Source: an uncultured bacterium (GTDB taxonomy: Bacteria > Myxococcota_A > Bradymonadia > UBA7976 > VGTA01). Taken from it: a DNA stretch of 64,000 nt. The stretch is from positions 124,001 to 188,000 of the forward strand of contig CALSSE010000013.1 in the NCBI GenBank assembly GCA_943788935.1, given 5' to 3'. This document shows, piece after piece, positions 54,115 to 63,460 of the stretch. The notes under the pieces were generated by a model. That model made no database searches. It saw only the letters and a list, made by a program, of their open reading frames with translations, and was not told where the DNA came from. The translations under genes were made by a program, and so were the position numbers. Positions within the stretch are counted from its first letter, which is position 1, and each line of letters begins with the position of its first letter.

Positions 54115-55347
54115 CTACGCTCGACGAGCGATGATCGTCTCTAAAACAGTATTTAAGGCTCGCCGTGATGGCCCGCTGGGTAGTAAAGAGAGCCTCTCTC
54201 TAGCGCTCTCTATCCTCTCCTCTGCAGCGTGTCTCGTTGACACGAGAGCACCCGTCTCTTTAATAATGTGCACAATATTAGAGAGCGTCTGCTCGGTATG
54301 CGAACTCATGGAGATCACTTCACGATCTCGAAGGTCACTGCGAGAGTAGGGCTCTGCTTGATGATCTTTCGACCATGACTCAATAAAGGACTCTACGAGC
54401 TCAATCAAGTCGGGTCTGACTTCAGCAGCGAGGATAAGCGGCCAAGTGAGCTTCCCCTCTCGTAGGTCGATCAGAGGGATCTTGCCCAATGTCGCCGCAT
54501 CCCCTTCAATATCTAAGAGATCATCGATCAACTGGAAGGCGACCCCCATATCGAGACCGATTTCCCCTAGAGCGTTGACCTCATCAACCGACAAGCCCCC
54601 GAGGGTCCCTCCTGCTCTTAGCGCCCACTTGAAGAGAGCGGCCGTCTTGCCTTCCACGACCTGCATATAAGCGCTACGATTTGGTTGGAAAGAGCCTCGG
54701 CGTTCAAGCTGTAACGCTTCTCCATCAACCATTTGGTCGATCACTTCTAAGAGTTCATCTAAGAGCAGAGGTTCGCCGAGTGCTCGCACACGTTTCAGAG
54801 CGTCTAAAAGGAGATGGTCTCCCCCAAGAACGCTAGCGGCGTTACTATAAATGACCCTCGAGGTCGGCGCACCACGACGCTCATCTCCAAGATCAATCAC
54901 ATCATCATGAAGGAGGGTCGCGCCATGTACTAGCTCACAAGCGAGCGCAGCCTCAAGGCTCCTCTCATCGACCTCTCCTCCCCCCATCCGCGTAGCGAGC
55001 AGAACGCACAGAGGCCGTACTCGTTTACCTGGATGAGAGAGGAGCATCTTAGCCGAAGCCCACGCTAAGCTATCGTCGCGTCGGTCTTGAGTCACCGCTT
55101 GCAGTGATCTCTCAAGAGCTTTTAAGTCGCTAGACATCCTCAAACGCATCTCGACTAACCGTTGAGCGAGCGTGGGTAAGCCTTGCCCATCTGAGGCTCG
55201 GGCGAGGGTATCGAGTACTCGGTCCCCGGTGGGTTGAGAGACTGTGAGCTTTGGGAGACAAGAGCTCTCACTCTCGACGTCTCTCTCGCCACCACCTCTT
55301 CTTATTTGCCGGGTCATCACCTGAGTCCCTTGATGCATATTACTCAT
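54115..55347 (-). CDS. Polyprenyl diphosphate synthase (menaquinone side chain)
   Basis: 410 residues. The trans-prenyltransferase DDxxD motifs are [17 protein letters not shown] (first Asp-rich motif) and [14 protein letters not shown] (second), with [14 protein letters not shown] and [12 protein letters not shown] also typical. The N-terminal 50 residues are an extra, low-complexity, charged extension. It makes the long isoprenoid tail used by MenA; chain length cannot be read from sequence. It sits between menC-menE and aroF, with a 4-bp overlap upstream. Confidence 0.92.
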   Translation of the reverse strand: MSNMHQGTQVMTRQIRRGGGERDVESESSCLPKLTVSQPTGDRVLDTLARASDGQGLPTLAQRLVEMRLRMSSDLKALERSLQAVTQDRRDDSLAWASAKMLLSHPGKRVRPLCVLLATRMGGGEVDERSLEAALACELVHGATLLHDDVIDLGDERRGAPTSRVIYSNAASVLGGDHLLLDALKRVRALGEPLLLDELLEVIDQMVDGEALQLERRGSFQPNRSAYMQVVEGKTAALFKWALRAGGTLGGLSVDEVNALGEIGLDMGVAFQLIDDLLDIEGDAATLGKIPLIDLREGKLTWPLILAAEVRPDLIELVESFIESWSKDHQAEPYSRSDLRDREVISMSSHTEQTLSNIVHIIKETGALVSTRHAAEERIESARERLSLLPSGPSRRALNTVLETIIARRA

Positions 55348-58124
55348 TGGGTAACACCTTCCGTTGTTGAGCGATTTCGATATGGATAGATCTGTTTTAG
55401 GGCGCCTCGCCTCAGCTTACCGAGCTCGCTCCTCGGCAGCTCGCTGATGATCAGAAACTGATCTGGCACCTTATAGGCGCTGAGGCGCTCTCGACACCAC
55501 GCTTTGAGAGCCGATGGACTCAGCTCACCCACCTCTCGCTCTCTCGAGAGACCTTTAGCGGACTCCTTATGACTTATCACCTCTATAAAGGCTACTGGCC
55601 GCTCACCATAGCGTTCATGGGGAACACCGATCACCGCGACCCCTTTAATGAGTGGGTGAGAGAGTAAAGTCTCTTCAAGCTCGATGGGGCTAATATTAAG
55701 TCCACCAGAGATAATTTGGTCGTCCGAACGACCATAGACAATGATCCCCTCATCACTCACCTGCCCGTTATCACCTGTCTGGAGGTAGCCCTCAGCGAGG
55801 AGAGGCCCCCTCACGTGTAAACGAGAAGTATCGTCCTGCGAAATATCTGCGAAAGGGAGCGGCGGTAAAGGCGTTAAGGGCGGAGCTGCGACGAGCTGAG
55901 TACAGAGCTGAGAAGCGCTCTCACTCATCCCCCAAGTCAGCCTCAATGGGAGGCTGAGCTCTTGAGCCCTCTCCCACAAAGCGAGAGAGGTAGGTCCCCC
56001 TCCGATGAGGATTGATCTCAGTGAACTTGCAGCGACGCGCTCGGCGAGACTTGGGTGACGCTCTAACACATCACACACATCGGAGAGCAGTGTTGGTGTC
56101 AGAGAGGAGAGGGTCGAGAGCGGCAGAGCTTCCGCGATCGCAGAAGACTCAGCAGAGACCACATGTAGGGTGATTTGATTGAGAGCACAACGCAGTATGG
56201 TCGAGAGTCCCCCTACATGATAAGGAGGTAAGCAAGCGAGCCATTGATCGTTATGTTGATGCCCAAGTCTGATCGCTGACCCAAAGGCGCTGATACATAA
56301 TTGACGAGTGCAGAGAGGGATCGCTTGAGGAGCGCCAGTAGTCCCTGATGTACAGATCACAAAGAGTGGGGACTCCCAAGACCACCCTTGGAGAGGGAGC
56401 CGTTCTGAGCTGTCTCTTCTTAATACTTCGGCGTCCACTCGGATATTTACCGAGTGGTGAGCTATCTCGCGATCTCCTAGATCGACCGGGAAAAGAGTCA
56501 TCGATGAGGAAGAGACTACCTCATGAGAGAGAACCAAGAGATATTGAGCGCTAGTGAGCGTTAGAGACCGCGAGCGTTCATCTTTTGTCTGTTGAGGTTT
56601 TATGGGAGCGACGACCGCCCCTAAACCAGTGAGAGCGTAACACGCGCTCACCCATGCTAATGACAGCGGACCCTGTAAAGCCACCGTGACTCCATCGAAT
56701 GTCACCTGCTCATCAGTCTCTGGGTTTAGCTTCCTCATCCCCTGTCGCAGATGGTAAGCGAGACACTCAGTGATCACTCTGAGCTCTGAGAATGAAGTCG
56801 ACCTCCCTTCATGGGTCACCGCGTGATGGTGAGGTCTAGCCCACGCCGCCATAACCAACGGGTGAGGGATTCTCTCGTGATCAGCAGGCGATCGCCAAAG
56901 GAGATCGGAGGCTTCATATTCCCGACCGGTCGTCGAATGATCATAAAGTTGATTCATCTCGAACTCTAGCCCAAGGCCGGAGGCGGTCGAGAGTCTCAGC
57001 TCTCCTCCAAATTCGGGGAGCGCTCCACTGAGATCTCCCTCTAGCGCTCCGCCGAGTCCGCTAGCGAGCTCAGGTAGCTCTGCTTTCAGCGCTGCTGCGA
57101 GGTGAGCGATCGCCGATCTCTCTATACAACTTCCCAAGGTGTGGGTGATACACACTCTCTTGCCAGCGAGAGCTGCTCTCAATACTATTGACGCGGTCTT
57201 TAAGAGACCTCCAATCATCATCGGTTTAAGGGTGAGTACCGAGATCAATCGGTCGCTGAGGGCCTCTTCAAGCGCTCGCTCAGCGCCTCTCTCCATCATA
57301 TCTTCCATAGAGGAGAGCGACTCATCTACCCCTAGAGGGGCGTGACGAGTCGATGACAGTCGATCGCGAAGCGCGTGATACTCAACGTGTTCCCGACAAG
57401 GCTCTTCCACCCAAGAGATCGCGAACCCCTGAGCAGCGATACAAAAACCATAGGCTAGCTCAGCGCTCCATGATCGGTTCGCGTCTACTCTAATCTCGAT
57501 CTCTGGTAATATCGCTCTGATGCGAGCGATCTCCATTAACTCCTCGACCCAATGGTCTTTGATTCCCACCTTAATCTTCAGCGCTCGATATCCTCGACGC
57601 GCCGCTTCTATCGCTTCGCTCTGATTCGTGACTAAGCGATGCGTCCTTATGCTGAGCGTAGAGCGTGGGTTAAGGAGTGAGCTTAGAGGGAGACGTAGAC
57701 GTTTAGCGAGAGCGTCGAGAAGAGCCATCTCTACACCACAACGCAACTCAGGAATCTCTAAGCCTTCAAGAGCCGGCGAGAGGTGGTCGCTGAGTAGGGT
57801 AAGTCGCTCGTCGAGAGAATGGCTCCCGCTGAGCTCTTCACGTATCCTCTCCTCTCGTTCATTAGAGAGCAAGAGCTCACTCGCTCGACGCTCAAGAACC
57901 TCGATTAATCTTGGGTTATGGAGGAGAGCATTCACCGCTGATTTAACTTGAGCGGGGCCGCTACCAAAGCCGATCCAAGGAGCGATCTCTCCCACGCCGA
58001 TGACTCGTTCTCCTAGACTTAGAAACACCCGCCATCCTCGACGAGTAGAGAGCTTTACTTGAGCGGTACTCAGCGCCTGTGGGAAAGACAGCTCATAGCT
58101 TTGAATGTGAAGATGTACAGTCAT
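55344..58124 (-). CDS. menC-menE: Fused o-succinylbenzoate synthase and o-succinylbenzoate-CoA ligase
   Basis: 926 residues in one frame, about twice either partner. Residues 1-380 are MenC of the enolase superfamily: RALKIKVG (catalytic Lys), [15 protein letters not shown] and GVDESLS supply metal ligands, and TLKPMMIGG the second Lys region. Residues about 400-926 are MenE, an AMP-forming acyl-CoA synthetase: [17 protein letters not shown] (P-loop), [12 protein letters not shown], then [18 protein letters not shown] and a final Lys region near [11 protein letters not shown]. The protein dehydrates SHCHC to OSB and then forms OSB-CoA. MenB and MenH are not in this window. Confidence 0.93.
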   Translation of the reverse strand: MTVHLHIQSYELSFPQALSTAQVKLSTRRGWRVFLSLGERVIGVGEIAPWIGFGSGPAQVKSAVNALLHNPRLIEVLERRASELLLSNEREERIREELSGSHSLDERLTLLSDHLSPALEGLEIPELRCGVEMALLDALAKRLRLPLSSLLNPRSTLSIRTHRLVTNQSEAIEAARRGYRALKIKVGIKDHWVEELMEIARIRAILPEIEIRVDANRSWSAELAYGFCIAAQGFAISWVEEPCREHVEYHALRDRLSSTRHAPLGVDESLSSMEDMMERGAERALEEALSDRLISVLTLKPMMIGGLLKTASIVLRAALAGKRVCITHTLGSCIERSAIAHLAAALKAELPELASGLGGALEGDLSGALPEFGGELRLSTASGLGLEFEMNQLYDHSTTGREYEASDLLWRSPADHERIPHPLVMAAWARPHHHAVTHEGRSTSFSELRVITECLAYHLRQGMRKLNPETDEQVTFDGVTVALQGPLSLAWVSACYALTGLGAVVAPIKPQQTKDERSRSLTLTSAQYLLVLSHEVVSSSSMTLFPVDLGDREIAHHSVNIRVDAEVLRRDSSERLPLQGWSWESPLFVICTSGTTGAPQAIPLCTRQLCISAFGSAIRLGHQHNDQWLACLPPYHVGGLSTILRCALNQITLHVVSAESSAIAEALPLSTLSSLTPTLLSDVCDVLERHPSLAERVAASSLRSILIGGGPTSLALWERAQELSLPLRLTWGMSESASQLCTQLVAAPPLTPLPPLPFADISQDDTSRLHVRGPLLAEGYLQTGDNGQVSDEGIIVYGRSDDQIISGGLNISPIELEETLLSHPLIKGVAVIGVPHERYGERPVAFIEVISHKESAKGLSREREVGELSPSALKAWCRERLSAYKVPDQFLIISELPRSELGKLRRGALKQIYPYRNRSTTEGVTQ

Positions 58125-58127
58125 CGC

Positions 58128-59075
58128 TTACCTTATTCCACTCTCAAGGAGTAAGCCCCCACTTAAGAGAATGCAATAGAGGAGCTCTAGTTGAGCGGTC
58201 GCTCCGAGGAGTGGATTGAGTGCTGCTCCATCGAGGGTCCACACTTGGTGAATCCGCTTCAGAGCGAGCGGAGTGATGAGCAGAGGAGCGAGCCATCCCC
58301 AAGAGCCTAAAGAGAGAGCGAGCGCGGGAGAGGTCAGTAGAGCACCTGCCACTAAAGCAGTATATTCCCAGCGGGCGAAGGTCGCTCCGAAGCGGACCAC
58401 CAGCGTACGCTTACTGTGCCTCGCATCTCCCTCACGATCTCTCAGATTATTGACTACTAAGATAGCGGTGGCGAGAGCGCCAACCGCTCCTCCAGCGCTC
58501 CATGCCTCGGGACTTACCGAGTGACCACATAAGAGCCAAGTTGTCCCACCTACCGCGCCAAGACCAAAGAAGAGTAAAACGAATAGGTCACCGAGACCTA
58601 CATATGCTAAGGGGAGAGGACCAGCGGTGTATGCGACCGCGCAGAGCAGACTCGTGAGCCCCAACGCTAAGATCGGCCAACCACCGACCCAGGTCAAATA
58701 TACACCGCAGAGGGCGGCGAGGAGCAAACTCATAGCCGCCCCACGCTTTAACTCTTGTGCGCTTAGCCACCCTTGAGCGGCTGCTCGAGCAGGACCGAGT
58801 CTCGTCTCATCATCGGTCCCCTTCTCAAAATCAGAGTAGTCGTTGACCAGGTTACACCCAATCTGAATAAGGATCGCTCCTATGAGGCTCATAAATAAAG
58901 TCAACGTCGTTGTTGTCGTCCACTCGATCTCCGCGCGAGCAGCGAGAGCTGCGCCAACCATCACCGGCGCTGCCCCTGCCCATAATGTTGCGGGACGGAT
59001 GGTCTTCCACCAAATAAGGAGCCGACTCATGGGGATCGCTCCTGACTCATATCCAGGGGCTTGATTACTCTGCAT
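58128..59075 (-). CDS. menA: 1,4-dihydroxy-2-naphthoate polyprenyltransferase
   Basis: About 315 residues from ATG 59075, preferred because AGGAG stands eight bases upstream and it overlaps the menD stop; a longer frame starts at 59183. The UbiA-family aspartate motif is NLVNDYSDFEKGTDDETR, with the second motif in NNLRDREGDARHSKRTL. About eight to nine membrane helices follow the WWKTIRPATLWAG start typical of MenA. It attaches the polyprenyl tail to DHNA. The next gene begins 4 bp downstream. Confidence 0.93.
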   Translation of the reverse strand: MQSNQAPGYESGAIPMSRLLIWWKTIRPATLWAGAAPVMVGAALAARAEIEWTTTTTLTLFMSLIGAILIQIGCNLVNDYSDFEKGTDDETRLGPARAAAQGWLSAQELKRGAAMSLLLAALCGVYLTWVGGWPILALGLTSLLCAVAYTAGPLPLAYVGLGDLFVLLFFGLGAVGGTTWLLCGHSVSPEAWSAGGAVGALATAILVVNNLRDREGDARHSKRTLVVRFGATFARWEYTALVAGALLTSPALALSLGSWGWLAPLLITPLALKRIHQVWTLDGAALNPLLGATAQLELLYCILLSGGLLLESGIR

Positions 59076-60486
59076 GACCGAGCTCCTCTGCATGAGTGTG
59101 AGATTTACCCGCCCAATACTCTTGATGTAAGCGATGATCATAGACAGGGTCATACACCACCTCAATGAGATGAAAGCCCCCACCGTTCATACAGCGTTCA
59201 AGCGCGGACGAGAGCTCTCTTCGCCGCTGAACCCGCAGATAAGTCTCTGTTTCACACCATTTAGCGATATGAGACCAAGGACTCATTGCCGGAGAACCCT
59301 CGTCCGTTCCCACTAAGTGCCTACTCATATGAGAGCTGAGAGGTGTTTGAAAGAGCGCCTCAAATCGGCTCGCCTCTTTAATGGGTAACAAGTGAAAGAT
59401 CCCCCCCCCCTCATTATTAGTCAAGAGCACGATAACCGACCGCGAGCCGCTCTCTCGAGCCCACCGACTGAGTCGGTGTAATCCTTGCAAATCATGGTGA
59501 GCCGCGAGGTCACCGAGCCACACGACGAGGGGGGCCGTTGGCTGCTGGTCGCTCTGCCCGAGAGCGATCCCAAGCGCGGTAGAGAGGGTCCCATCGATGC
59601 CGTTAGCACCACGGTTGACCCAACACTGTGCTGGTGGCTCTTCTACGGAGCCCTCTCTCCTCTTAAGAGAGTTCATCGGTAGGGGATCCCATGTCATATC
59701 ATGATCACGAAAGGCCATAGAGCTTGCGATCACGACATCAGCGCTCCCTTGACAGATTTCTTCTCTTCTGAGTCGGTCGAGTTGATCACAGAGGATCTCC
59801 CCCACCGCTCCGCCCCAGAGGAGAACATCAGAGCAGGTGCGGCTCTGTTGGAGTTCACTTCGCGCCCACGCGCTCTCTCTACGGGACTCTAGATCTCGCC
59901 AGCGAGTCGCCCAAGCTGATAAAGTCCCCTTCACTCCATCTTCTCTACTCTCTCTGTTTTGGAGGAGACGAATCCCCTCTGCGATCACCTCGACTCCAAT
60001 GGAGAGAGAGGCGCCCAAGCTCTTGACACTAAGCGCGAGAGGGTCGACGACCTCAGGACCTTCGCCGAGCCACAGCTGAGCAGCGAGTCGTGACTCTTCG
60101 AGCCAAGCTCGAATCGCTCGCGAGTGCGTGTGACCACCGATCGCTAATACCACCTGCACTTCAGTCCCTCGGGGGATGTCTCTTTCTCCTCCTTTAATCA
60201 GCTGATCTAAACAACGAATCGTGGAGATTCGACCGCGGAGTTGAGAACTCGCTTCTGCGAAAATCGGCCAACCTGTTAACGCTGAGAGCTGTGAAATCGG
60301 TGAGCTTAAGAGCTTTGCCGCTTGAGGACTGAGAGGACCGCAATAGATCACACCTCTCGATTGGTGCAGTTGATTGAGGAAGAGACGCCCCCCCTCTGAT
60401 CTCAGACCAATATCGATCGTTGGAACCTCTAATCCGATCTCTACAGGTTCCCTTCGTGTATTGGACTCCTCTGTCCATCCCTCCAA
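59065..60486 (-). CDS. menD: MenD C-terminal part, separated by a frameshift from menF-menD
   Basis: 473 residues in the frame as sequenced, but the coding frame really continues back to about 60650 and joins the upstream ORF after correction of one base. The ThDP-binding C-terminal domain is recognised by VVWLGDLAAHHDLQGLHRL and LLTNNEGGGIFHLLPI, with QLRGRISTIRC in the central domain. MenD makes SEPHCHC from isochorismate and 2-oxoglutarate. In the same frame upstream lie EDASDEESLTLHWL and THLNLPFEEPLWNRESEALL, so the lost bridge is coding. On its own this piece lacks the N-terminal pyrimidine-binding domain and cannot be active. Confidence 0.85.
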   Translation of the reverse strand: MEGWTEESNTRREPVEIGLEVPTIDIGLRSEGGRLFLNQLHQSRGVIYCGPLSPQAAKLLSSPISQLSALTGWPIFAEASSQLRGRISTIRCLDQLIKGGERDIPRGTEVQVVLAIGGHTHSRAIRAWLEESRLAAQLWLGEGPEVVDPLALSVKSLGASLSIGVEVIAEGIRLLQNRESREDGVKGTLSAWATRWRDLESRRESAWARSELQQSRTCSDVLLWGGAVGEILCDQLDRLRREEICQGSADVVIASSMAFRDHDMTWDPLPMNSLKRREGSVEEPPAQCWVNRGANGIDGTLSTALGIALGQSDQQPTAPLVVWLGDLAAHHDLQGLHRLSRWARESGSRSVIVLLTNNEGGGIFHLLPIKEASRFEALFQTPLSSHMSRHLVGTDEGSPAMSPWSHIAKWCETETYLRVQRRRELSSALERCMNGGGFHLIEVVYDPVYDHRLHQEYWAGKSHTHAEELGHAE

Positions 60487-60630
60487 GAGCGCTTCACTCT
60501 CCCTATTCCACAGAGGCTCTTCAAAGGGGAGGTTTAGATGAGTGGCGCCACGAGGTGCTCGGAGTGACTCTTCTACAGATGAGACCGCTCCCCTTAACCA
60601 ATGGAGGGTCAGACTCTCTTCATCGCTTGC

Positions 60631-60683
60631 ATCCTCTATACGCTGAGCATCTCTATACGCTGAGCATCTACTATACGCTGAGC
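60631..60683. repeat. 18-bp tandem repeat with one 17-bp unit, site of the menF-menD frameshift
   Basis: Three units in plus orientation: 18 bp at 60631-60648, 17 bp at 60649-60665 and 18 bp at 60666-60683, based on ATCCTCTATACGCTGAGC. On the coding strand each encodes AQRI(E/V)D. The middle unit lacks one base (coding strand GAGAT where the next unit has GAGGAT), which throws the reading frame. Adding one base makes the whole 59065-62567 gene 3504 bp, exactly divisible by three. Confidence 0.9.
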
Positions 60684-62567
60684 CTCTTCTATGAGCGGGT
60701 CACTCAAGTTGTCACAACGCAGCTCCAAAGAGCGTTTACAATAGGTACCAAACAAATTGAGCTGTTCTATTGTCTGAGGCGCTCCACGCCCTCGCAGCCT
60801 CGGAGGACGATCAGCCGAGAGAACAAGCAGAGGGATCGAGCTATATCTCGCTTCTATGAGGGCAGGTAAATAATGAGCTGCCGCTGACCCTGAGGTACAA
60901 CAGAGGGCGATAGGGAGCCCGCTCGACTTCGCCCACCCTAAGGCGATGAATCCTGCTGAGCGCTCATCTACAGAGACAAGGCAGGGTAAGAGCTTATCGA
61001 GCGCTAAGGCCAGAGGCGTGTTCCGTGAGCCCGGAGAGAGGACCGCTCCGACGATTCCGGCGCGCTTCATCGCTGACACCATCAAGAGGCAACGCCTCTG
61101 CTGCCGGCACGCCACCGAGCCCTCGCTCGCTGCATGTCCGAGTACTGCATTTTCAAGCACCGAATTCTCGCTCGCAGAGTCCTCGCTCAACCCCTTTGAT
61201 CTCTTGAGGACATCTCCTCCTAGTAATGAGTCGATCACGCAGGCTTTCGCCCGAGTCTCTAACCACTCTGACTGAGGATCGGACCTGCCTACGATCCCTG
61301 CTCCAGCGAAGACCCTTACCTCTTGGGGTGATAGGAGCGCTGAGCGTATCCCCACCACAGCGCACGCTTCTCCTCCAGCGCTCTCCCACATCCAAGGCGC
61401 GGCATATGCGCCACGCTGCATGGGCTCGGTCTCTTTAATTAAAGCGAGCGCATCAGCTCGGGGAGCGCCGCCAAGAGCGGGGGTGGGATGTAAACGCTCC
61501 ATCATCACTTGAGGGCTCACCTCTTGGCGGAGAGTCGCCTCAATGGGCGTCTCGAGATGAACTAAGCTACCCGCTCTGCTCAAGCGCCTATCTCCAATAT
61601 TTACCTCTACACAAGTCTCTGAGAGAGCCTCTTCAATCAGAGAGACTACGATCTCATGTTCTTCTCTATCTTTACTTGAGGAGGTCAAGTCTTTGAAGAG
61701 ACGCTCTGTCTCTACGGAATCAGAAGGGTCTGAGAGGGCTCGAGTCCCTGCTAAAGCGTGAGTGTTTAATCGTCGGTCTTTAATCTCAAATAATCGCTCT
61801 GGGCTCACTCCCACAAAGCACTGCCCTTGACGAGGAGAGAGAGCAAAGGGAATCTCCCCATGCGCAGCTCTCTCTAAACACTTGCGCCACATACGAGCAC
61901 CAGACCACTGATATCCATCGGGGGCATTCTTCGTCCAAGAGCGAGCGAAGACCACTTTAGATAGCTCTCCTTGGTGACAGCGACGCTTCACTTCTTCGAC
62001 TCGCGTTCGCCATGAGGGGTAAGCCTCAAGAGACTCTAGTGGACTCAAGCTCGCAAGCGGTGGAGGCTCCCCTCTTAGGATCGGCTGTGGCTGTTTAATG
62101 ACGGTGAACAGACTGCTTATCGAGTCATCATTATCGAGTTGAGCACAGTAAGCGATCACGCCGAGAGATTTCGAGAGATCAAAGCAGAGAGAGAAGGCAG
62201 GGACCCAGAGGAGCCCTCCCTCACCCCAGCCGCTCCATACATCTTCAGAGCTGTTCAGTTGAGTCTCTGATCTAGAAGAAAATCGTCGTGAGATGATCCT
62301 AGAAGGGACAGCTGCGGCGATCTCGATAGCATTGGGCTCATCGAGCTTATCGGTTGAGATTTCTGTAGGTGGAGAGAGAAGAGATAGGGGGTCATAAGCG
62401 TTGAGCTCTCCCCCCACGATTAAAAACATTTGGTTCCCTCTTCGCCAAGCCCCCCATGGCATCTCTGACCGCTCTGCGAACTCAACCGCAGCGTACACTC
62501 TCTGAGGAGCATCAGCCCAATCAACTGTTAAGAGTTGAGTGTGTACGGCTTCAAGCGCTACAGACAT
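60636..62567 (-). CDS. menF-menD: Isochorismate synthase fused to the N-terminal part of MenD (frame broken downstream)
   Basis: 643 residues. Residues 1-440 are MenF: VVFARSW, CFVGVSPERLFEIKDRRL, LAGTRAL, HLETPIEATL and HPTPALGGAPRADAL, with FAGAGIVGRSDPQSEW carrying late active-site residues. It isomerises chorismate to isochorismate. A Ser/Glu/Asn-rich linker (about 450-485) follows, then the MenD N-terminal domain (AVLSPGSRNTPLALALDKLL, VDERSAGFIALGWAKSSGLPIALCCTSGSAAAHYLPALIEA). The frame ends early in the 18-bp repeat at 60631-60683; the corrected fusion would be 1167 residues ending at 59065. First gene of the men operon, divergent from the GbsR-type gene. Confidence 0.88.
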   Translation of the reverse strand: MSVALEAVHTQLLTVDWADAPQRVYAAVEFAERSEMPWGAWRRGNQMFLIVGGELNAYDPLSLLSPPTEISTDKLDEPNAIEIAAAVPSRIISRRFSSRSETQLNSSEDVWSGWGEGGLLWVPAFSLCFDLSKSLGVIAYCAQLDNDDSISSLFTVIKQPQPILRGEPPPLASLSPLESLEAYPSWRTRVEEVKRRCHQGELSKVVFARSWTKNAPDGYQWSGARMWRKCLERAAHGEIPFALSPRQGQCFVGVSPERLFEIKDRRLNTHALAGTRALSDPSDSVETERLFKDLTSSSKDREEHEIVVSLIEEALSETCVEVNIGDRRLSRAGSLVHLETPIEATLRQEVSPQVMMERLHPTPALGGAPRADALALIKETEPMQRGAYAAPWMWESAGGEACAVVGIRSALLSPQEVRVFAGAGIVGRSDPQSEWLETRAKACVIDSLLGGDVLKRSKGLSEDSASENSVLENAVLGHAASEGSVACRQQRRCLLMVSAMKRAGIVGAVLSPGSRNTPLALALDKLLPCLVSVDERSAGFIALGWAKSSGLPIALCCTSGSAAAHYLPALIEARYSSIPLLVLSADRPPRLRGRGAPQTIEQLNLFGTYCKRSLELRCDNLSDPLIEEAQRIVDAQRIEMLSV

Positions 62568-62640
62568 CGTTTTTATCCTCTACTCAAACTCAAGTCTAGA
62601 ACAAGTTAGAACGGCTCAGAACAAGTCAGAACAAGTACCA

Positions 62641-62690
62641 GAACAAGTGGCTGCTACTTAGAACAAGTTAGAACAAGTGGCTGCTACTTA
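62641..62690. repeat. 30-bp-spaced direct repeat in the men operon leader
   Basis: GAACAAGTGGCTGCTACTTA occurs at 62641-62660 and 62671-62690, with further AGAACAAGT copies to about 62590. It lies between the men promoter region and the menF start. Confidence 0.88.
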
Positions 62691-62719
62691 AGTAGACTTT
62701 AGTAGCGATCTAATCAACA

Positions 62720-62739
62720 TGTTTATCAGATTATAAACT
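62720..62739. promoter_or_regulatory. Inverted-repeat operator 1 in the men/gbsR-like intergenic region
   Basis: TGTTTA, eight bases (TCAGATTA), TAAACT: a near-perfect palindrome. A TATAAT hexamer for the leftward (men) promoter falls within it on the minus strand. It nearly matches operator 2, whose 8-bp spacer also ends in AGATTA. Confidence 0.65.
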
Positions 62740-62779
62740 TGCTGTAAAATCAAACTACTCTAATGGTCAAAAAAGTCCA

Positions 62780-62808
62780 TTGACTTAGCTATTAATAATA
62801 AGTTTAAT
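62780..62808 (+). promoter_or_regulatory. Candidate promoter of the GbsR-type gene
   Basis: TTGACT at 62780-62785 and TTTAAT at 62803-62808 with a 17-bp spacer. Transcription would start near 62815, just before operator 2. Confidence 0.55.
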
Positions 62809-62821
62809 ACGAAATCAACAT

Positions 62822-62841
62822 TGTTTAATAGATTATAAACA
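62822..62841. promoter_or_regulatory. Inverted-repeat operator 2 upstream of the GbsR-type gene
   Basis: TGTTTA, eight bases (ATAGATTA), TAAACA: a perfect 6+6 palindrome, 102 bp from the start of operator 1. It lies just downstream of the candidate promoter and before the ATG at 62858, a position suited to autorepression. Confidence 0.68.
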
Positions 62842-62857
62842 TAAGGTCCGTTTATCC

Positions 62858-63460
62858 ATGGAATCAGAGAAGGCTACGGCGACAATTTCCCCGCTCCAAA
62901 GAAGAGTAATCGCGGTCTCCGATGCCTGTGGAGATTTCATTGAATATTGGGGGTTTAAGTCGATACATGGCCGAGTATGGTCTTATCTAGCAATCTCGAG
63001 TCAACCACTATCACAAACAGAGATCGCTCGCGCTTTGGGAGTCAGTCGCGCTTCAGTCTGTATCGCAATTAATGAGCTCAGTGGATATGGTCTTGTGAAG
63101 CCTATCTCTGACCTAAGGCATGCACCTTATGAACCGGTTATGGATGTATGGCCGGTGATCGCTAATGTTTTACGTGAGAGAGAATGGATGCTACTCGAAA
63201 CCGCTCGTATTACTTTAGAAGGGGCGATTCATGAGCTCGATAGATTACATTCGGAGTCTAATGAGCGAGACACTGAACATTCCTTCAACGAAGAGCGGTT
63301 GAAGATGCTCCTTCAAATGACCGAGTGGGCACAGGGTATACTCAAGCTCTTGATCAATGCTCGACTACCACGAGCTGCTGACCGTTGGGGTGCTTGGATG
63401 AGCAAAGCGATGAAGTGGAGTCACTCACTGAAGGGTATGTTAGGTCGAGATGAAGACTAG
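62858..63460 (+). CDS. GbsR/MarR-type transcriptional regulator
   Basis: 200 residues. A winged-helix domain spans about residues 25-95: FKSIHGRVWSYLAISSQPLSQTEIARALGVSRASVCIAINELSGYGLVKPI, matching the GbsR family in placing G-ri-g-lLf-like residues before the helix-turn-helix. The C-terminal half is helical and probably a dimerisation domain (LETARITLEGAIHELDR). GbsR proteins regulate osmoprotectant genes in Bacillus but are widespread. The gene diverges from the men operon across two matching operators, so it probably controls itself and menF. The stop lies inside a 17-bp tandem repeat. Confidence 0.82.
   Translation: MESEKATATISPLQRRVIAVSDACGDFIEYWGFKSIHGRVWSYLAISSQPLSQTEIARALGVSRASVCIAINELSGYGLVKPISDLRHAPYEPVMDVWPVIANVLREREWMLLETARITLEGAIHELDRLHSESNERDTEHSFNEERLKMLLQMTEWAQGILKLLINARLPRAADRWGAWMSKAMKWSHSLKGMLGRDED

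Noticed and set aside
59065..60486. A separate, intact small menD gene
   Set aside because: It lacks the N-terminal domain and its natural start; coding sequence continues upstream in frame into the frameshift repeat.
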